Shown here piece by piece: positions 17,232 to 29,511 of a stretch of 40,937 nt of DNA; position 1 is the stretch's first letter; the number at the start of each line of letters is the position of its first letter. The position numbers and the translations under genes were made by a program. The stretch covers positions 1-40,937 of the forward strand of contig DATLYH010000335.1 of NCBI GenBank assembly GCA_035575035.1, in the 5' to 3' direction. This stretch comes from DATLYH01 sp035575035 (lineage in GTDB: Bacteria > Planctomycetota > Planctomycetia > Gemmatales > Gemmataceae). The notes beneath the pieces are model-generated. The model ran no database searches and had not been told where the DNA came from. It saw only the letters and a program-made list of their open reading frames with translations.

Positions 17232-17516
17232 GGCGTACTCCTCATCCGTGGAAGACCGGCTCCACGATCCATTCCTTGCATCGGCAATCCGACGCGCAAA
17301 ACCGGAGCATCCGTAAAAATTTATCAGCCGGCGCCTGGCCCCGGCCCACGAGTGGCGCGGTGACACGAACAGGAGAAACCAGGTCAAGGGCCTTAGGGCG
17401 CGGGATTGCGCAAGACGGATGGTGCCGGCGAAGGTACTGCCGTCCGACCCGCCCAAGCTGTAGCCGGCCGAACATCCCACGGAGGTGATTCCTAATCCGC
17501 GGTTGCAACCCGGGGG
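17232..17516. other. Intergenic region upstream of the BBP7 gene
   Basis: This gap lies between the BBP7 start and the hypothetical gene ending at 17517 and should hold the BBP7 promoter. No clear boxes were recognised. A short AT-rich patch lies at 17313-17326. Confidence 0.35.
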
Positions 17517-17960
17517 TTATCCCTCGTCTTCCTCCGCTACCAGCAGGTTGCCGGTCGGGTCGAAAAATCCCCGACCGTCCGCTTGATAAACGCCGTCTGT
17601 GCTCCGGGCGAGATAACGGCAGAGGGCTTCGGCCTGCTCGGTGGCCGGGCCGCGAAGCACGAACAACTGCCGGGTGCCGATCAGCCGCTCCATCAGGCGA
17701 AGCTGCGCGGGGCCCTCGCCGGTCGCCTCCACCCAGGCCGCCCAGGCGTTCAACTCCCCGCGGATGCCCTCCTCGTCGGCCAGGTAGCGCTCCACGACGG
17801 CTGCGGTCCCATCGATCAGCAGCTCGGCCCGGAACCAGCCCCGGTCGTCGCCCCGGAAATTGCCGCCCGTCTCGCGGCCGAGCGTTTGCAGGAACGCCAG
17901 CAGCGCTGCCGGCGAAGGCTCGACATCGCTTTGGCCAAAGACGCGATACCAGGTGTTCAT
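17517..17960 (-). CDS. Conserved-looking hypothetical protein downstream of MoxR
   Basis: The 147-residue soluble product has no signal peptide or membrane segment. It starts MNTWYRVFG and is rich in Glu, Ala and aromatic residues, with a region predicted to be mostly helical and strands near DDRGWFRAELLID. I do not recognise the family. It follows the MoxR ATPase by 24 bases on the same strand, so the two are likely co-transcribed. Codon use matches the neighbours, and the frame has a sensible third-position bias. Confidence 0.75.
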   Translation of the reverse strand: MNTWYRVFGQSDVEPSPAALLAFLQTLGRETGGNFRGDDRGWFRAELLIDGTAAVVERYLADEEGIRGELNAWAAWVEATGEGPAQLRLMERLIGTRQLFVLRGPATEQAEALCRYLARSTDGVYQADGRGFFDPTGNLLVAEEDEG

Positions 17961-17984
17961 GGTGAACGGGGCGCGGCGGATGCC

Positions 17985-19007
<1,023 letters not shown>

Positions 19008-19090
19008 CGGTGCGGATCCCTCAGGGATGGGTCAAGGAGGCGAGCGTCTCTGCGTGGCCTCTATTGTAGAGGAAATTCGTGGCCGCGCCC

Positions 19091-19708
19091 CTAGCGGTCG
19101 CTTGGCTTGGGCGGCGGCGCCGGCTCGGCGGGGCCTTTCGCGGGCTTCGGTGGAACCGGCTCCGCGGGCGGCGGTGGAATCAGCTTGGGCGGCAGCTCGG
19201 CCGGCGGGGGCGGGAAGACATCGACCTTCGGCGGCGGTGCGAACCGGGTACGCGGGGGCTGCTGCACGACCGGCCGATCCATCGGCCAGGATAATTCCAA
19301 CACGTTGCTGACCACTTCGGCACCGCTGGCCGACGTAACCGGTTTCTCCTCCGAGACAACCACCGCCAGTTTGCCGCCCTGGGCCAGGCCGTTACGCTTC
19401 AGCTGGTAATCCTGGACCACGGCGCGGACCTCGCCCAGGCGGAAGAGGGTGTCGTCGAGGACGCGGTGATTGTAGCTCCGACCGTTGGGGAAGAGGAGAT
19501 TGATATAGTAACTCTTGCCCGGGTTGGGCGGCTTATTCCATTTGCCTTCCAGGGTGACGATGTGAACGCGGCGATCGAGCGGCCGGACCTCGTACAGCGG
19601 CAGGCCGGGGTCGCTCAACTCCAGCCGGGGCGGGTCGGCTGCGTCGCTGCGGACCGCGAACCCCAGGATCGCCGCCAGCGTCAGAGTCAGGGGGAAGAAG
19701 TGCCTCAT
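19091..19708 (-). CDS. Secreted protein with Pro-rich C-terminal tail
   Basis: From ATG at 19708 the product is 205 residues. It has a signal peptide (MRHFFPLTLTLAAILGFAVRSDA), a folded-looking part (about 28-140) with several beta-strand-like stretches (RVHIVTLEGKW, GGKLAVVVSEEKP) and a tail from about 150 made of Pro, Lys, Glu and Ala (FAPPPKVDVFPPPPAELPP). The tail probably spans or contacts the cell envelope. The frame is open to 20425 upstream, but those codons overlap the start of leuS on the other strand. The gene precedes moxR by 83 bases and may share its transcript. The family was not recognised. Confidence 0.78.
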   Translation of the reverse strand: MRHFFPLTLTLAAILGFAVRSDAADPPRLELSDPGLPLYEVRPLDRRVHIVTLEGKWNKPPNPGKSYYINLLFPNGRSYNHRVLDDTLFRLGEVRAVVQDYQLKRNGLAQGGKLAVVVSEEKPVTSASGAEVVSNVLELSWPMDRPVVQQPPRTRFAPPPKVDVFPPPPAELPPKLIPPPPAEPVPPKPAKGPAEPAPPPKPSDR

Positions 19709-19947
19709 GGTGCTGTTCTCCGAAGAGGAAGGAATACCCTGCTTCTGTTGACTATAGCGCTCCGCCGGGCCGGAGGCAACGACAGGCGGGAGCGACGGCC
19801 GGTCGGGGAAGGGCCGGCGGGGCCGGCGTTGACGGCCTTTCCGCGGGGGGATAAGTTGAGCAGGATAATGCGGACTCCATTGATCAAACCATGCGAGGAC
19901 GTTTAGCCGCGAGCCGCGGTGGCACTGGCTGTCAGCCGGTGCCACAA

Positions 19948-19990
19948 CATCCCTCTCTTCCAAGGGGAGAGGAGATAGGGGTGAGGGGGA
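19948..19990. repeat. REP-like palindromic element upstream of leuS
   Basis: CCTCTCTTCCAAGGGGAGAGG is followed by AGATAGGGGTGAGGGGG. The GAGAGG...AGGGGTGAGGGGG part matches the right arm of the element inside the ferredoxin gene (36942-36998). It ends about 25 bases before the leuS ATG. Confidence 0.65.
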
Positions 19991-20014
19991 ACGCGGCTCA
20001 ATCAACGAGAAGCC

Positions 20015-22813
<2,799 letters not shown>

Positions 22814-22848
22814 GTAGAGCCAATCTCCTGACGACGCAGACGTATCGC

Positions 22849-22905
22849 AGCCGAAGCCGCTCGACGGCGGGCACACCACTACCCGAAAGTCGGGCGGCTT
22901 CGGCT
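22849..22905 (+). terminator. Stem-loop downstream of leuS
   Basis: AGCCGAAGCCGC (22849-22860) pairs perfectly with GCGGCTTCGGCT (22894-22905). Inside the loop, CCCGA and TCGGG form a second small hairpin. It begins 36 bases after the leuS stop. There is no T-tract. Confidence 0.5.
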
Positions 22906-22938
22906 ACGAGCTGCACCTTTTTCCTGCGAACGCTGTAC

Positions 22939-23088
22939 TTAGCCCGCGGCCAGCTGCGCGCCGAACCGGCGCCGGTACTCCGCCAGGACGGCCAGCTTGC
23001 ACAGCCACTTGTACCACCGCGGCAGATGGGGCCAATAGGGGCTTGATTGGATCAACGGATCATCATGCTTGAATATATATGCCTGCAT
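22939..23088 (-). pseudogene. Possible C-terminal gene remnant or small ORF (49 aa)
   Basis: The frame from ATG 23088 ends at TAA 22939. Its last 30 residues, WPHLPRWYKWLCKLAVLAEY followed by RRRFGAQLAAG, look like genuine protein: amphipathic, Arg/Trp-rich, with normal local codon bias. The first part is AT-richer and less convincing. It lies beside a truncated IS end, so it may be the tail of a gene whose body was lost. I do not recognise the family. Confidence 0.3.
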
Positions 23089-23145
23089 GCGTTGCTGCTT
23101 GGCGCTGCGTCAGTGTGTGCTATCATGAGAAGACCCGGGAGCGTC

Positions 23146-23256
23146 GGAAGAGGACGCCATGAGGCCGAATCCGATGCACCCTCAAGCAATTCCCCATCGT
23201 CGACTGCTCCACCACCGTGCTATCGGGGGCTCTCTAGTGCCGTCGATGCCGGCCTA
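23146..23256 (+). repeat. Dispersed 111-base repeat, copy 2 (truncated IS end)
   Basis: It matches 15249-15359 at 108 of 111 bases but lacks the transposase-like continuation: sequence after 23256 is unrelated. It therefore represents only the 5' end of the presumed element. Confidence 0.9.
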
Positions 23257-23262
23257 TTTTAG

Positions 23263-23517
23263 TTTGGCACCCTGGTTCTGGTTGGCGTTTTGCTGGGCGG
23301 GATAGTTGGACTGCTCACCGCGTCTGCTACGCTTACCCTGTACCTGGTAGCCAGCTTCGCTCGGTTGGGGGGCGTTCTGGGCGGGCCGGTCTGTTCAACT
23401 CCCCTCGGTGGCTACTGCTGGGGTACGGTTGGGGCAGAGCACGTGTTGGCCTCGGCCGAAGCGGTCGTTCGCTGGTTTGTCCAACGGCTGGCCCTCCGGG
23501 GCTACCAGGGGGCGTAG
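23263..23517 (+). pseudogene. Start-less membrane-protein-like frame after the IS end
   Basis: The frame is open from just after a stop at 23260-23262 to TAG at 23515. It reads VLVGVLLGGIVGLLTASA and LYLVASFARLGG, then a Trp/Cys/Gly-containing segment and VRWFVQRLALRGYQGA. It contains a clear hydrophobic helix but no ATG or ribosome site; only TTG or CTG codons could start it. It begins 7 bases after the IS-end repeat, which suggests a gene whose 5' part was removed. Its last 16 bases overlap the end of the opposite-strand gene. Confidence 0.3.
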
Positions 23518-23858
23518 TAGTACGGGTAAGGCGAGTAGTAACTCTCGGTGTATGACCACGGCGTGTACGAGTAGCCGCGGTACGAGAACGGGTCGTAAGT
23601 GTGGGCATGCGGCACAAAGTCATGCGGCCCCAACCCGTACCAGGAGAAACTCCCGAACGGCGTGTAAGTCTGGTGCCAGTGGGGCACCACGTCATGGCCG
23701 CCGCGTCCGAAGTAATAGCCGCCGAAATAGCCAGGGTAGTAATACCGGATGGAAGGCCGGCCGAAGCGCCCGCGCGGACCGTGGGCCTCGGCCGACGACG
23801 GGGCCAGGCCGAGCAGGAACGCAGCCGTCAGAGTAGCAGACAAGATGAGGGCTCGCAT
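23502..23858 (-). CDS. Small secreted Tyr/Gly/His-rich protein
   Basis: The 118-residue product has a signal peptide (MRALILSATLTAAFLLGLAP, cleavage after AEA) and a mature part dominated by Tyr, Gly, Pro, Phe, Ser and His (YYYPGYFGGYYFGRGGHD, SYTESYYSPYPYYYAPW). Such low-complexity aromatic proteins are common small exported proteins in planctomycetes, and their function is unknown. A GGAG site lies about 7 bases before the ATG, so translation is credible. No partner gene is adjacent. Confidence 0.75.
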   Translation of the reverse strand: MRALILSATLTAAFLLGLAPSSAEAHGPRGRFGRPSIRYYYPGYFGGYYFGRGGHDVVPHWHQTYTPFGSFSWYGLGPHDFVPHAHTYDPFSYRGYSYTPWSYTESYYSPYPYYYAPW

Positions 23859-24207
23859 AGTAGGCTCCTATCGTGATGGCCCGCAATGGGGCCGAGCTTA
23901 ACTCTACCTCGGCCAACTTCCTCGTTCGGGATCGGCATCAGCCTGCGCCGAATCGTGGACAGCGGGCAGGGCTGGCCGAGGGTCATCCCCTGCCCGAAAA
24001 AAGAACGTTCGCCGGACCTGAACTTGCGCGGACAGCACAGATGGGGTTGGAACAGCATGGCAGGTCGCAGGATCCTGCCGCAGAGCCCGAAGCGTCCGCG
24101 ACGGGTTGACGGTGCCCGTCGCGGACGTTCCAGGCTCGTAGGAACATCGACCCGTCGCGGACGTTCCGGGCTCTGACAGTACACGCTCCGGGCTCGGACC
24201 CAGGCGC
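23859..24207. other. Intergenic region with REP-like repeats
   Basis: Apart from the three-copy 25-base repeat at 24082-24174, I see no gene. The part next to 23858 should contain the promoter of the Tyr-rich secreted protein, but no clear boxes were recognised. Confidence 0.45.
24082..24174. repeat. Three-copy 25-base REP-like cluster
   Basis: The unit ACCCGTCGCGGACGTTCCGG plus GCTCT occurs in plus orientation at 24150-24174. A diverged plus copy is at about 24114-24138 and an inverted copy at 24082-24106. The outer two copies form a long near-perfect inverted repeat. It lies 34 bases after the TPR gene stop and could also terminate that transcript. Confidence 0.75.
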
Positions 24208-25842
24208 TCAGTAATCCTCCAGGCGAAGCTCTTTGCTGTCGGCGTTCTTCCACGCCGCCTGGAGCTCCTGCTCAACCAGCCGGGCAGCGTAGTCCTTCTT
24301 CTGTGCCTTAAGGCTCTCCCGCAGGCCGAAGAGGCAGCGGCCGTTGCGCGGGTGCTTCGCCAGTCCGGCGCGGAAAACCTCTTCCGCCCCGGCCGCGTCG
24401 CCGCTCCCAAGGAGCACCGCCCCGAGCGTCTCTCGCACCGGCATCAACCAGTCCGGCGGCTCGCCGTAATGCAGCGCATCCTCCAGCCGCACCGCCCGGC
24501 GCAGCAAGTTGATTGTCCGGCGCCGGTCGCCCCCGGCCAAGGCCAGCTTGGCGTCCAGGACCGCCGCAGCGATTCCCAGCACGTGCTGGGCCGTGTTCCA
24601 GTCGCTGATCTTCATGTCCTCCGGGATCGTCTTCTTCACCGCTAGGAACTCCTTGCGCTCCTGCCCGGCTTTTTGCACATCACCCTTGGCCAGGTGGGCG
24701 AGGGCGCGAGCGAAGTGCCAGGTAGCCCGGGTGAACGGCCGCTTTTCGCCGGGGGAGGGAGAGGCGAGGATATCGTCCCAGCGGTTAAAGCGGACCAGGA
24801 CCACGGTCGGCGTCACTAGGAAACCCTCGAGCATGGGCATTTCCTCGATGTGCGGCTCGACGTGAGCGGCGAGGCGGTCGGCCGCTTCCTTGGCGGCGGC
24901 GAAGCGGCCCTGGAAGCAGTGGGCTGCGGCCAGGAAGTGGATGTTGTGCGGATAGTACATCAGCCAGTAGACGCCCTGGGTGCCGTGGCTTTTGAAGTAC
25001 GCTTGGTCGGCGGCGATCGCCTCCTCATTAGCCCGGGCGGCTGCGGCGTAGTCGCCGACGCGCATGTAGATGTGCGACGGCATATGCACCAGATGGCCGG
25101 CGGCCGGCACCAGCGTCCGCAGCCGGTCGGCGCAGGCTAGGCCGCGCTCCGGATACGGGGAAGCTTCAATAGCATGGATGTAGTAGTGATTGGCCCCGGG
25201 ATGGTTGGGGTTGCGGCGCAGGACCGACTCCAACGTGGCGAGGAGCTCCGCGGTCCCCTCCGCGGGCTTGCCGTCCGGCGTCCAGAGTTTCCACGGCCGC
25301 AGGTTCATGGCGCTCTCGGCGTAGAGCGTGGCCGCGTCCAGGTCGTCGGGGTACTTGCGGGCCAACTCGCCCATCGCCTCCTTGTAGGCGACGGCCAACT
25401 TCTGCCGGTTGGCGTCCGGGTCGAGGGAGTAGCGCTTCGCCAGCGCCTTGATGTAGTCGCGCTCCGGCTCGGGGGCATTCGACGCCAGGTGAAGAGCCTT
25501 CAGCAGCGCCGCGTTCGCTGCCTTCCACTGCTCGCTGTCGGCGTCGAGGTTGTAGTTCGGCCCCTTGGCCAGCGCCAACCCCCAGTAGGCCATCGCCAGG
25601 TTCGGATCAAGCTCGGCAGCCTGGGCGAACGACCGGGCTGCCTCGTCGTGGTTGAAGGCGTACAGGAGGATCAGTCCCTGGTCGAAGAATTTCTGCGCCA
25701 GGGCATTGCGGGTCGAGACAGGATGGTGATGATTGCCGAGCCCGGCGATCAGCACGGCCTTGCCTTCCGGTTTCGTCGGAGGATGGTCCGCCCGGACGAA
25801 GCCACACAACAGGACCAGCGCCAGAGCCACGCGCACCTTCAT
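24208..25842 (-). CDS. Secreted tetratricopeptide-repeat protein
   Basis: The 544-residue product has a short signal peptide (MKVRVALALVLLCGFVRA) and is otherwise helical repeats. TPR signatures include FNHDEAARSFAQAAELDPNLAMAYWG (about 62-87) and GDAAGAEEVFRAGLAKHPRNG near the C-terminus. HHHPVSTRNALAQKFFDQG precedes the first repeat and SHIYMRVGDYAAAARANEEA lies in the middle. It resembles a family of large exported TPR proteins found in planctomycetes and acidobacteria that probably act as binding scaffolds; no catalytic motif is visible. GGAGG lies about 8 bases before the ATG. It follows the FAD oxidoreductase gene by 50 bases on the same strand, so the two may be co-transcribed. Confidence 0.85.
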   Translation of the reverse strand: MKVRVALALVLLCGFVRADHPPTKPEGKAVLIAGLGNHHHPVSTRNALAQKFFDQGLILLYAFNHDEAARSFAQAAELDPNLAMAYWGLALAKGPNYNLDADSEQWKAANAALLKALHLASNAPEPERDYIKALAKRYSLDPDANRQKLAVAYKEAMGELARKYPDDLDAATLYAESAMNLRPWKLWTPDGKPAEGTAELLATLESVLRRNPNHPGANHYYIHAIEASPYPERGLACADRLRTLVPAAGHLVHMPSHIYMRVGDYAAAARANEEAIAADQAYFKSHGTQGVYWLMYYPHNIHFLAAAHCFQGRFAAAKEAADRLAAHVEPHIEEMPMLEGFLVTPTVVLVRFNRWDDILASPSPGEKRPFTRATWHFARALAHLAKGDVQKAGQERKEFLAVKKTIPEDMKISDWNTAQHVLGIAAAVLDAKLALAGGDRRRTINLLRRAVRLEDALHYGEPPDWLMPVRETLGAVLLGSGDAAGAEEVFRAGLAKHPRNGRCLFGLRESLKAQKKDYAARLVEQELQAAWKNADSKELRLEDY

Positions 25843-25892
25843 GGTTCAGTCCTCCAAGGGTAGGGCGCTAAGCTGCAAGTGGCCAACCAGGA

Positions 25893-27962
25893 TTACTCCT
25901 TGACCGGCAGCCACTGCACCGCGTCGATGATCACATGGCCGTCGGCGCCGTGGTTGCCGACCTCCACGTAGCCGGACTTGCCTGCCGCGAAGCGGAAGAC
26001 GCCCAACGAGATGAAGGCCCCGTCAAGCGGCGGCGCCTTCCGCTGGTTGACCGTCACGACCGTCCGGCCGTCGGCGTGGACAATGGTCACTGGCACATTG
26101 GTGGCGCGGTTGTTGTCAGGCGAGTACGACAGCCGGACCTCGTAACGGCCGGGCCGCGGCAACTCCGGCGTGTAGCGCGCCCACTGCCGGCCTGGGTCCT
26201 TGCCGCCGTCATGGCGGTAGCCGGCGTTGACGAACGGCGTCCGGACGCTGCTTTGGCCGTCGAATCCCTGACGCTGGGCTGCCTCATCATCCACAACAAT
26301 GCCGGGCAGCGCCCGCGAATCGATCGCTCCCGGCCGCGCCGGGCCGGTCCACTCCAGGACCTGCTTGTCCTCCAGGAGCCGTCGGCGCAGCTTCGCGTAA
26401 TCCACCTTCTGGACATCCACGCCTTCCTCAATCGCCAGCACCGCCGCGGTCGCCGCGCTCTGCCCCAGGATGAGAAAGACCGGCTCCATGCGGATCGAGC
26501 CGTAGGCGATGTGCGAGCTGGACACGCAGACCGGCACGAGCAGGTTCGAACACTCCTTCTGCTTCGGCACGATCGCGCGGTAGCTGATCATGTAAGGACC
26601 GCCGGGGCTGACCTGGATGTCCCCCTCGTTCTGCACCCGGCCGTCCGGGGTGACGTAGCGCATGCAGTTGTGCGAGTCCATGTTGTACGACCCCATGCCG
26701 ACCGACTCGGGCGTCGGGCGCTTCCGGCGGCAGTCGAGCTCGGTCATCACGTAGTCGCTCACCATCCGCCGGGCCTCGCGGACGTAGATTTGATGCGGCC
26801 AGTTACCATTGTCGATGAACTCGTCCTTGGCCAGGCCCCACGACTTCATCTGGTCCCGGATCTTCGGCGGCACGCGCGGGTGGTTGGCCAGGGTCCACAT
26901 CAGCCCCTTCTGGTACGACTCATGCTCGCGGATGATCTTCTCGCGCTCGGCGTAGCTTGCCTCAGGGTAGCGGTAGTTCTGACCGATGTAGTCGGTGCTG
27001 ACGGCGCAGTTGTTGTTCGTATCGGTTTTGCCATTGGGCATGCGGTCGATCTTGAGCGGCAGCCGCAGGTCGCCCGCCTCGAAGTTGCGCAGGAGCAGCT
27101 CATACTTCGCCTCGTCGTAGTCGGCCGGCTTGGGGAAGGGGACCCGATTCTCGGGCACGTCGCTCATGCACATGCGGAAGCAGTATGCCTGGACGCGGTG
27201 GTCCCCCTCGCCGTCGGGCGGATAGGGGCCGGGATCGATGCCGTGGAGCAGGCCGCTCTTGGGGTCGCCCGGCTTGACGTAGGGATCCACCTTGACGACG
27301 AAGCGGTGCAGGTGGGTGTTCAGGGCCCGCTGGACGCCATTCAGGGTCTCGCCATAGGTGCGGTTGGCCTCCCGTCCCACGGTGTAGCTTACCCCCGCGG
27401 CGGCCATCAGGTCGCCCTCATAAGTCGCATCGATGAACATCTTCCCGGTGAAGACCTTGCCCGACTCCATGACGATGGCGGTGATCCGCCCGCCATCCTT
27501 CTTGACCCCTTTCCCCGGCGTGCGGTCGAGGCGCTCGCTCAGGACAACGGGGACCTTGTGCTCCTGGAGCATGGCGCGGAAGATCTGCTCGGCGACGTGC
27601 GGCTCGAAGGTCCACATGGCGTCATCGGCGGGGCGATAGAACTTGTACTGCTCGGGCTTCTCGTACTTCCAGGCGGAGGGCTGGTCATAGTGCTTCTTGA
27701 TGCGCTGGTAGAACTCGCGGGCGATGCCGCCAATGACGTTCTTGTTGCCGGAGTCGGTCCAGCCGAGGCCGCCGGAGGAGAGGCCACCGAGGTGCCGGCC
27801 GGGTTCGATCAGGACGACCGACTTGCCCATGCGGGCCGTCTGGATAGCTGCGCTAACGCCGGCCGACGTGCCGCCGTAGATCACTATGTCATACTCGGCG
27901 GCCGTCGCCGGGCCGCCGGACAGAACGGCTAGCAGGGAGAGGACAAGGGGCCGGGGGTGCAT
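25893..27962 (-). CDS. Exported FAD-dependent oxidoreductase with golvesin-like C-terminal domain
   Basis: The start is ATG at 27962, with GGAGGG 6 bases upstream; an upstream in-frame start at 27983 is less likely. The product is 689 residues with a signal peptide ending near TAAA. The FAD-binding Rossmann motif is YDIVIYGGTSAGVSAAI (residues 24-40), and GRHLGGLSSGGLGWTD follows the second strand, as in the FAD-dependent oxidoreductase (PF12831-type) family. DATYEGDLMAAAGV lies near 180. The last 120 residues form a beta-sandwich like the golvesin/xanthan-lyase C-terminal domain (PRPGRYEVRLSYSP, IIDAVQWLPV), which probably binds carbohydrate. The substrate is unknown; a secreted sugar- or polysaccharide-linked oxidation is likely. 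Confidence 0.87.
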   Translation of the reverse strand: MHPRPLVLSLLAVLSGGPATAAEYDIVIYGGTSAGVSAAIQTARMGKSVVLIEPGRHLGGLSSGGLGWTDSGNKNVIGGIAREFYQRIKKHYDQPSAWKYEKPEQYKFYRPADDAMWTFEPHVAEQIFRAMLQEHKVPVVLSERLDRTPGKGVKKDGGRITAIVMESGKVFTGKMFIDATYEGDLMAAAGVSYTVGREANRTYGETLNGVQRALNTHLHRFVVKVDPYVKPGDPKSGLLHGIDPGPYPPDGEGDHRVQAYCFRMCMSDVPENRVPFPKPADYDEAKYELLLRNFEAGDLRLPLKIDRMPNGKTDTNNNCAVSTDYIGQNYRYPEASYAEREKIIREHESYQKGLMWTLANHPRVPPKIRDQMKSWGLAKDEFIDNGNWPHQIYVREARRMVSDYVMTELDCRRKRPTPESVGMGSYNMDSHNCMRYVTPDGRVQNEGDIQVSPGGPYMISYRAIVPKQKECSNLLVPVCVSSSHIAYGSIRMEPVFLILGQSAATAAVLAIEEGVDVQKVDYAKLRRRLLEDKQVLEWTGPARPGAIDSRALPGIVVDDEAAQRQGFDGQSSVRTPFVNAGYRHDGGKDPGRQWARYTPELPRPGRYEVRLSYSPDNNRATNVPVTIVHADGRTVVTVNQRKAPPLDGAFISLGVFRFAAGKSGYVEVGNHGADGHVIIDAVQWLPVKE

Positions 27963-28281
27963 GGTGGTCCCTCCAGAGAGCAAGGCCGGGCAGGATCGTT
28001 GCGACTATCCTAAGGAGACCGGGGCCGAGGAGAAAGTGGTCGCCTGGCACGCGGTACTCACCCTTTGATACAAGCCCGGAGCGGCCGCGACCGCTGATGA
28101 CGCTACCCACCACGAATGCTCGGGAAATGATGAGAGATTTTTAATCAAAGAGCACGAGCCCTGGCCCGCTTCGGGTGGTTAAATCTCAAGAGACCCTCTC
28201 CTCCAGTGTGCGGTTGAGGTGCTCGCTCATTTCCACGGCTAACACGCCGTGGCCGCATTGAAGCCCGGGAGGGATTTGGCT
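27963..28281. other. Divergent promoter region
   Basis: This region lies between the minus-strand FAD oxidoreductase gene and a plus-strand membrane-protein gene. An AT-rich patch with imperfect inverted words (GAGATTTTTAA and TTAAATCTC) at 28134-28187 is the most promoter-like part, but no confident boxes could be set. Confidence 0.4.
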
Positions 28282-29268
28282 GTGCTGACCGAAACGCTTG
28301 ACGAATCGGCTTACGGAGTCTGGGCCGTCGCCTTCGGCCTGGTCCTGCTCAGCCTGCTGGCCGGCCTGCTTGGCATCCTTTACCCGCGTCTCTACCGCAC
28401 AAGCCGGCTCTCCGCCGCCGGGGCTCGTCTGCTCCTGGTCCTGGTAATATCCATCCTGGTGATTGGCGGACTGGCGCTGGCCGGCCGGGTGGAAGGCACC
28501 GCGCCCCGCTTCGGGTTATCGCTGGGCGTGGTGGCTGCTGCGGTCGCCGGCCTGCATTGGGCCCTGGCGCCGGCGCCGCCAGAAGGCCGAGGCCGTCTGG
28601 GGGTCGCGCTGGTGACGGCGGGGCTGATGGCGGCCGGCTGGCTGACCTTTCGCTTCGTTGAATTGGCCGAGCCGCCGCCGATGCCGCCGCGCGAGGTAGA
28701 CCTCGGGGCCTTGGTGGAGGTGCATGACGTCCAGGCCTACACCGACCGGGGCACGCCGATCCAACTCTTCAGCCGGGTCGGGGTCGGATCGCCGCCTGAC
28801 GATACCCCCGCCCTGCTGCCTGCGCCGGGCGGTCGGCTACTCAATGGCCGCGCCATCCAGGTTGGCCCGCCGGACCCCCGCACCATCTGCCACGGCTGGA
28901 CATTCTGCGGCGGCCGGTACATGATCGCCGCCCAGGCGGTCGAGCTGATTCTTCAGGAGAACGGCTACCGCCGGGTGGAGGTCCCCCGCTCGGGCGACCT
29001 GATCATTTACTGGGACCGACCTGGGGACGGCGGCCTGATTGTGCACAGCGGCGTGGTCAAGGCGGTGGGGGACGACGGCTACGTCTTAGTGGAGAGCAAG
29101 TGGGGCACCCAGGGCCGCTTCCTCCACGAGCCGAAGATGCAGCCGTACTCTCCCTATTTCGGTTACTTCCGCAGCGAGCGCAAGGGGCATCTCCTCCTCG
29201 GCCTGACCTCTGAGCGGCCTCCTGCCCCGACTGCCAACTCCACCCCCGCCAGCCCGACCGGCGAGTAA
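28282..29268 (+). CDS. Membrane protein with C-terminal NlpC/papain-like domain
   Basis: GTG at 28282 is chosen because GGAGGG lies 8 bases upstream; the frame is open to GTG 28249. The product is 328 residues. Four hydrophobic helices occupy about residues 10-130. The soluble C-terminal part contains ICHGWTFCGG with Cys203, then SGDLIIYWD, GLIVHSGVV with His255, and VLVESKWGTQGRFLH. The order of Cys, a GDLIxY strand, and a His before a hydrophobic strand is that of NlpC/P60-like papain-fold hydrolases, and the VESKWG motif recurs in such proteins. A cell-wall or amide hydrolase at the membrane is possible; the family assignment is from motif order only. Confidence 0.65.
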   Translation: MLTETLDESAYGVWAVAFGLVLLSLLAGLLGILYPRLYRTSRLSAAGARLLLVLVISILVIGGLALAGRVEGTAPRFGLSLGVVAAAVAGLHWALAPAPPEGRGRLGVALVTAGLMAAGWLTFRFVELAEPPPMPPREVDLGALVEVHDVQAYTDRGTPIQLFSRVGVGSPPDDTPALLPAPGGRLLNGRAIQVGPPDPRTICHGWTFCGGRYMIAAQAVELILQENGYRRVEVPRSGDLIIYWDRPGDGGLIVHSGVVKAVGDDGYVLVESKWGTQGRFLHEPKMQPYSPYFGYFRSERKGHLLLGLTSERPPAPTANSTPASPTGE

Positions 29269-29376
29269 CGGACGGCCGCGTCGGACTGTCCCGAACCGTG
29301 CCGCTTTCGCGAGCACTTCCGGCTTCAACCCACAGGGACCTGCAAGTACGGAACTGCCCCCTTGTCCTCTTTTTGT

Positions 29377-29405
29377 TTGACTGTGCGCTTGCGCGGCTGT
29401 AATCT
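29377..29405 (+). promoter_or_regulatory. Candidate promoter for the zinc-ribbon/HEAT gene
   Basis: TTGACT (29377-29382), a 17-base spacer and TAATCT (29400-29405) precede the ATG at 29512 by about 100 bases. The -35 box is good and the -10 box is weak. It is placed mainly on spacing and the local AT content. Confidence 0.4.
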
Positions 29406-29511
29406 TCTCAGTTGGGGGTAATTATCGCAAACTCGAGCTTCCACCTGTGAATAGTCCTAGGCCACCATCCAGTCGCCCCCAGGGATAGTCTCAGCCGATG
29501 AGGGTACGCCC

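Noticed and set aside
26555..26570. GTTCGAAC word resembling a tRNA T-loop
   Set aside because: It lies inside the FAD oxidoreductase gene and no cloverleaf can be formed around it.
25935..27932. 665-residue plus-strand frame
   Set aside because: Antisense shadow of the FAD oxidoreductase; no signal, domain or ribosome site.
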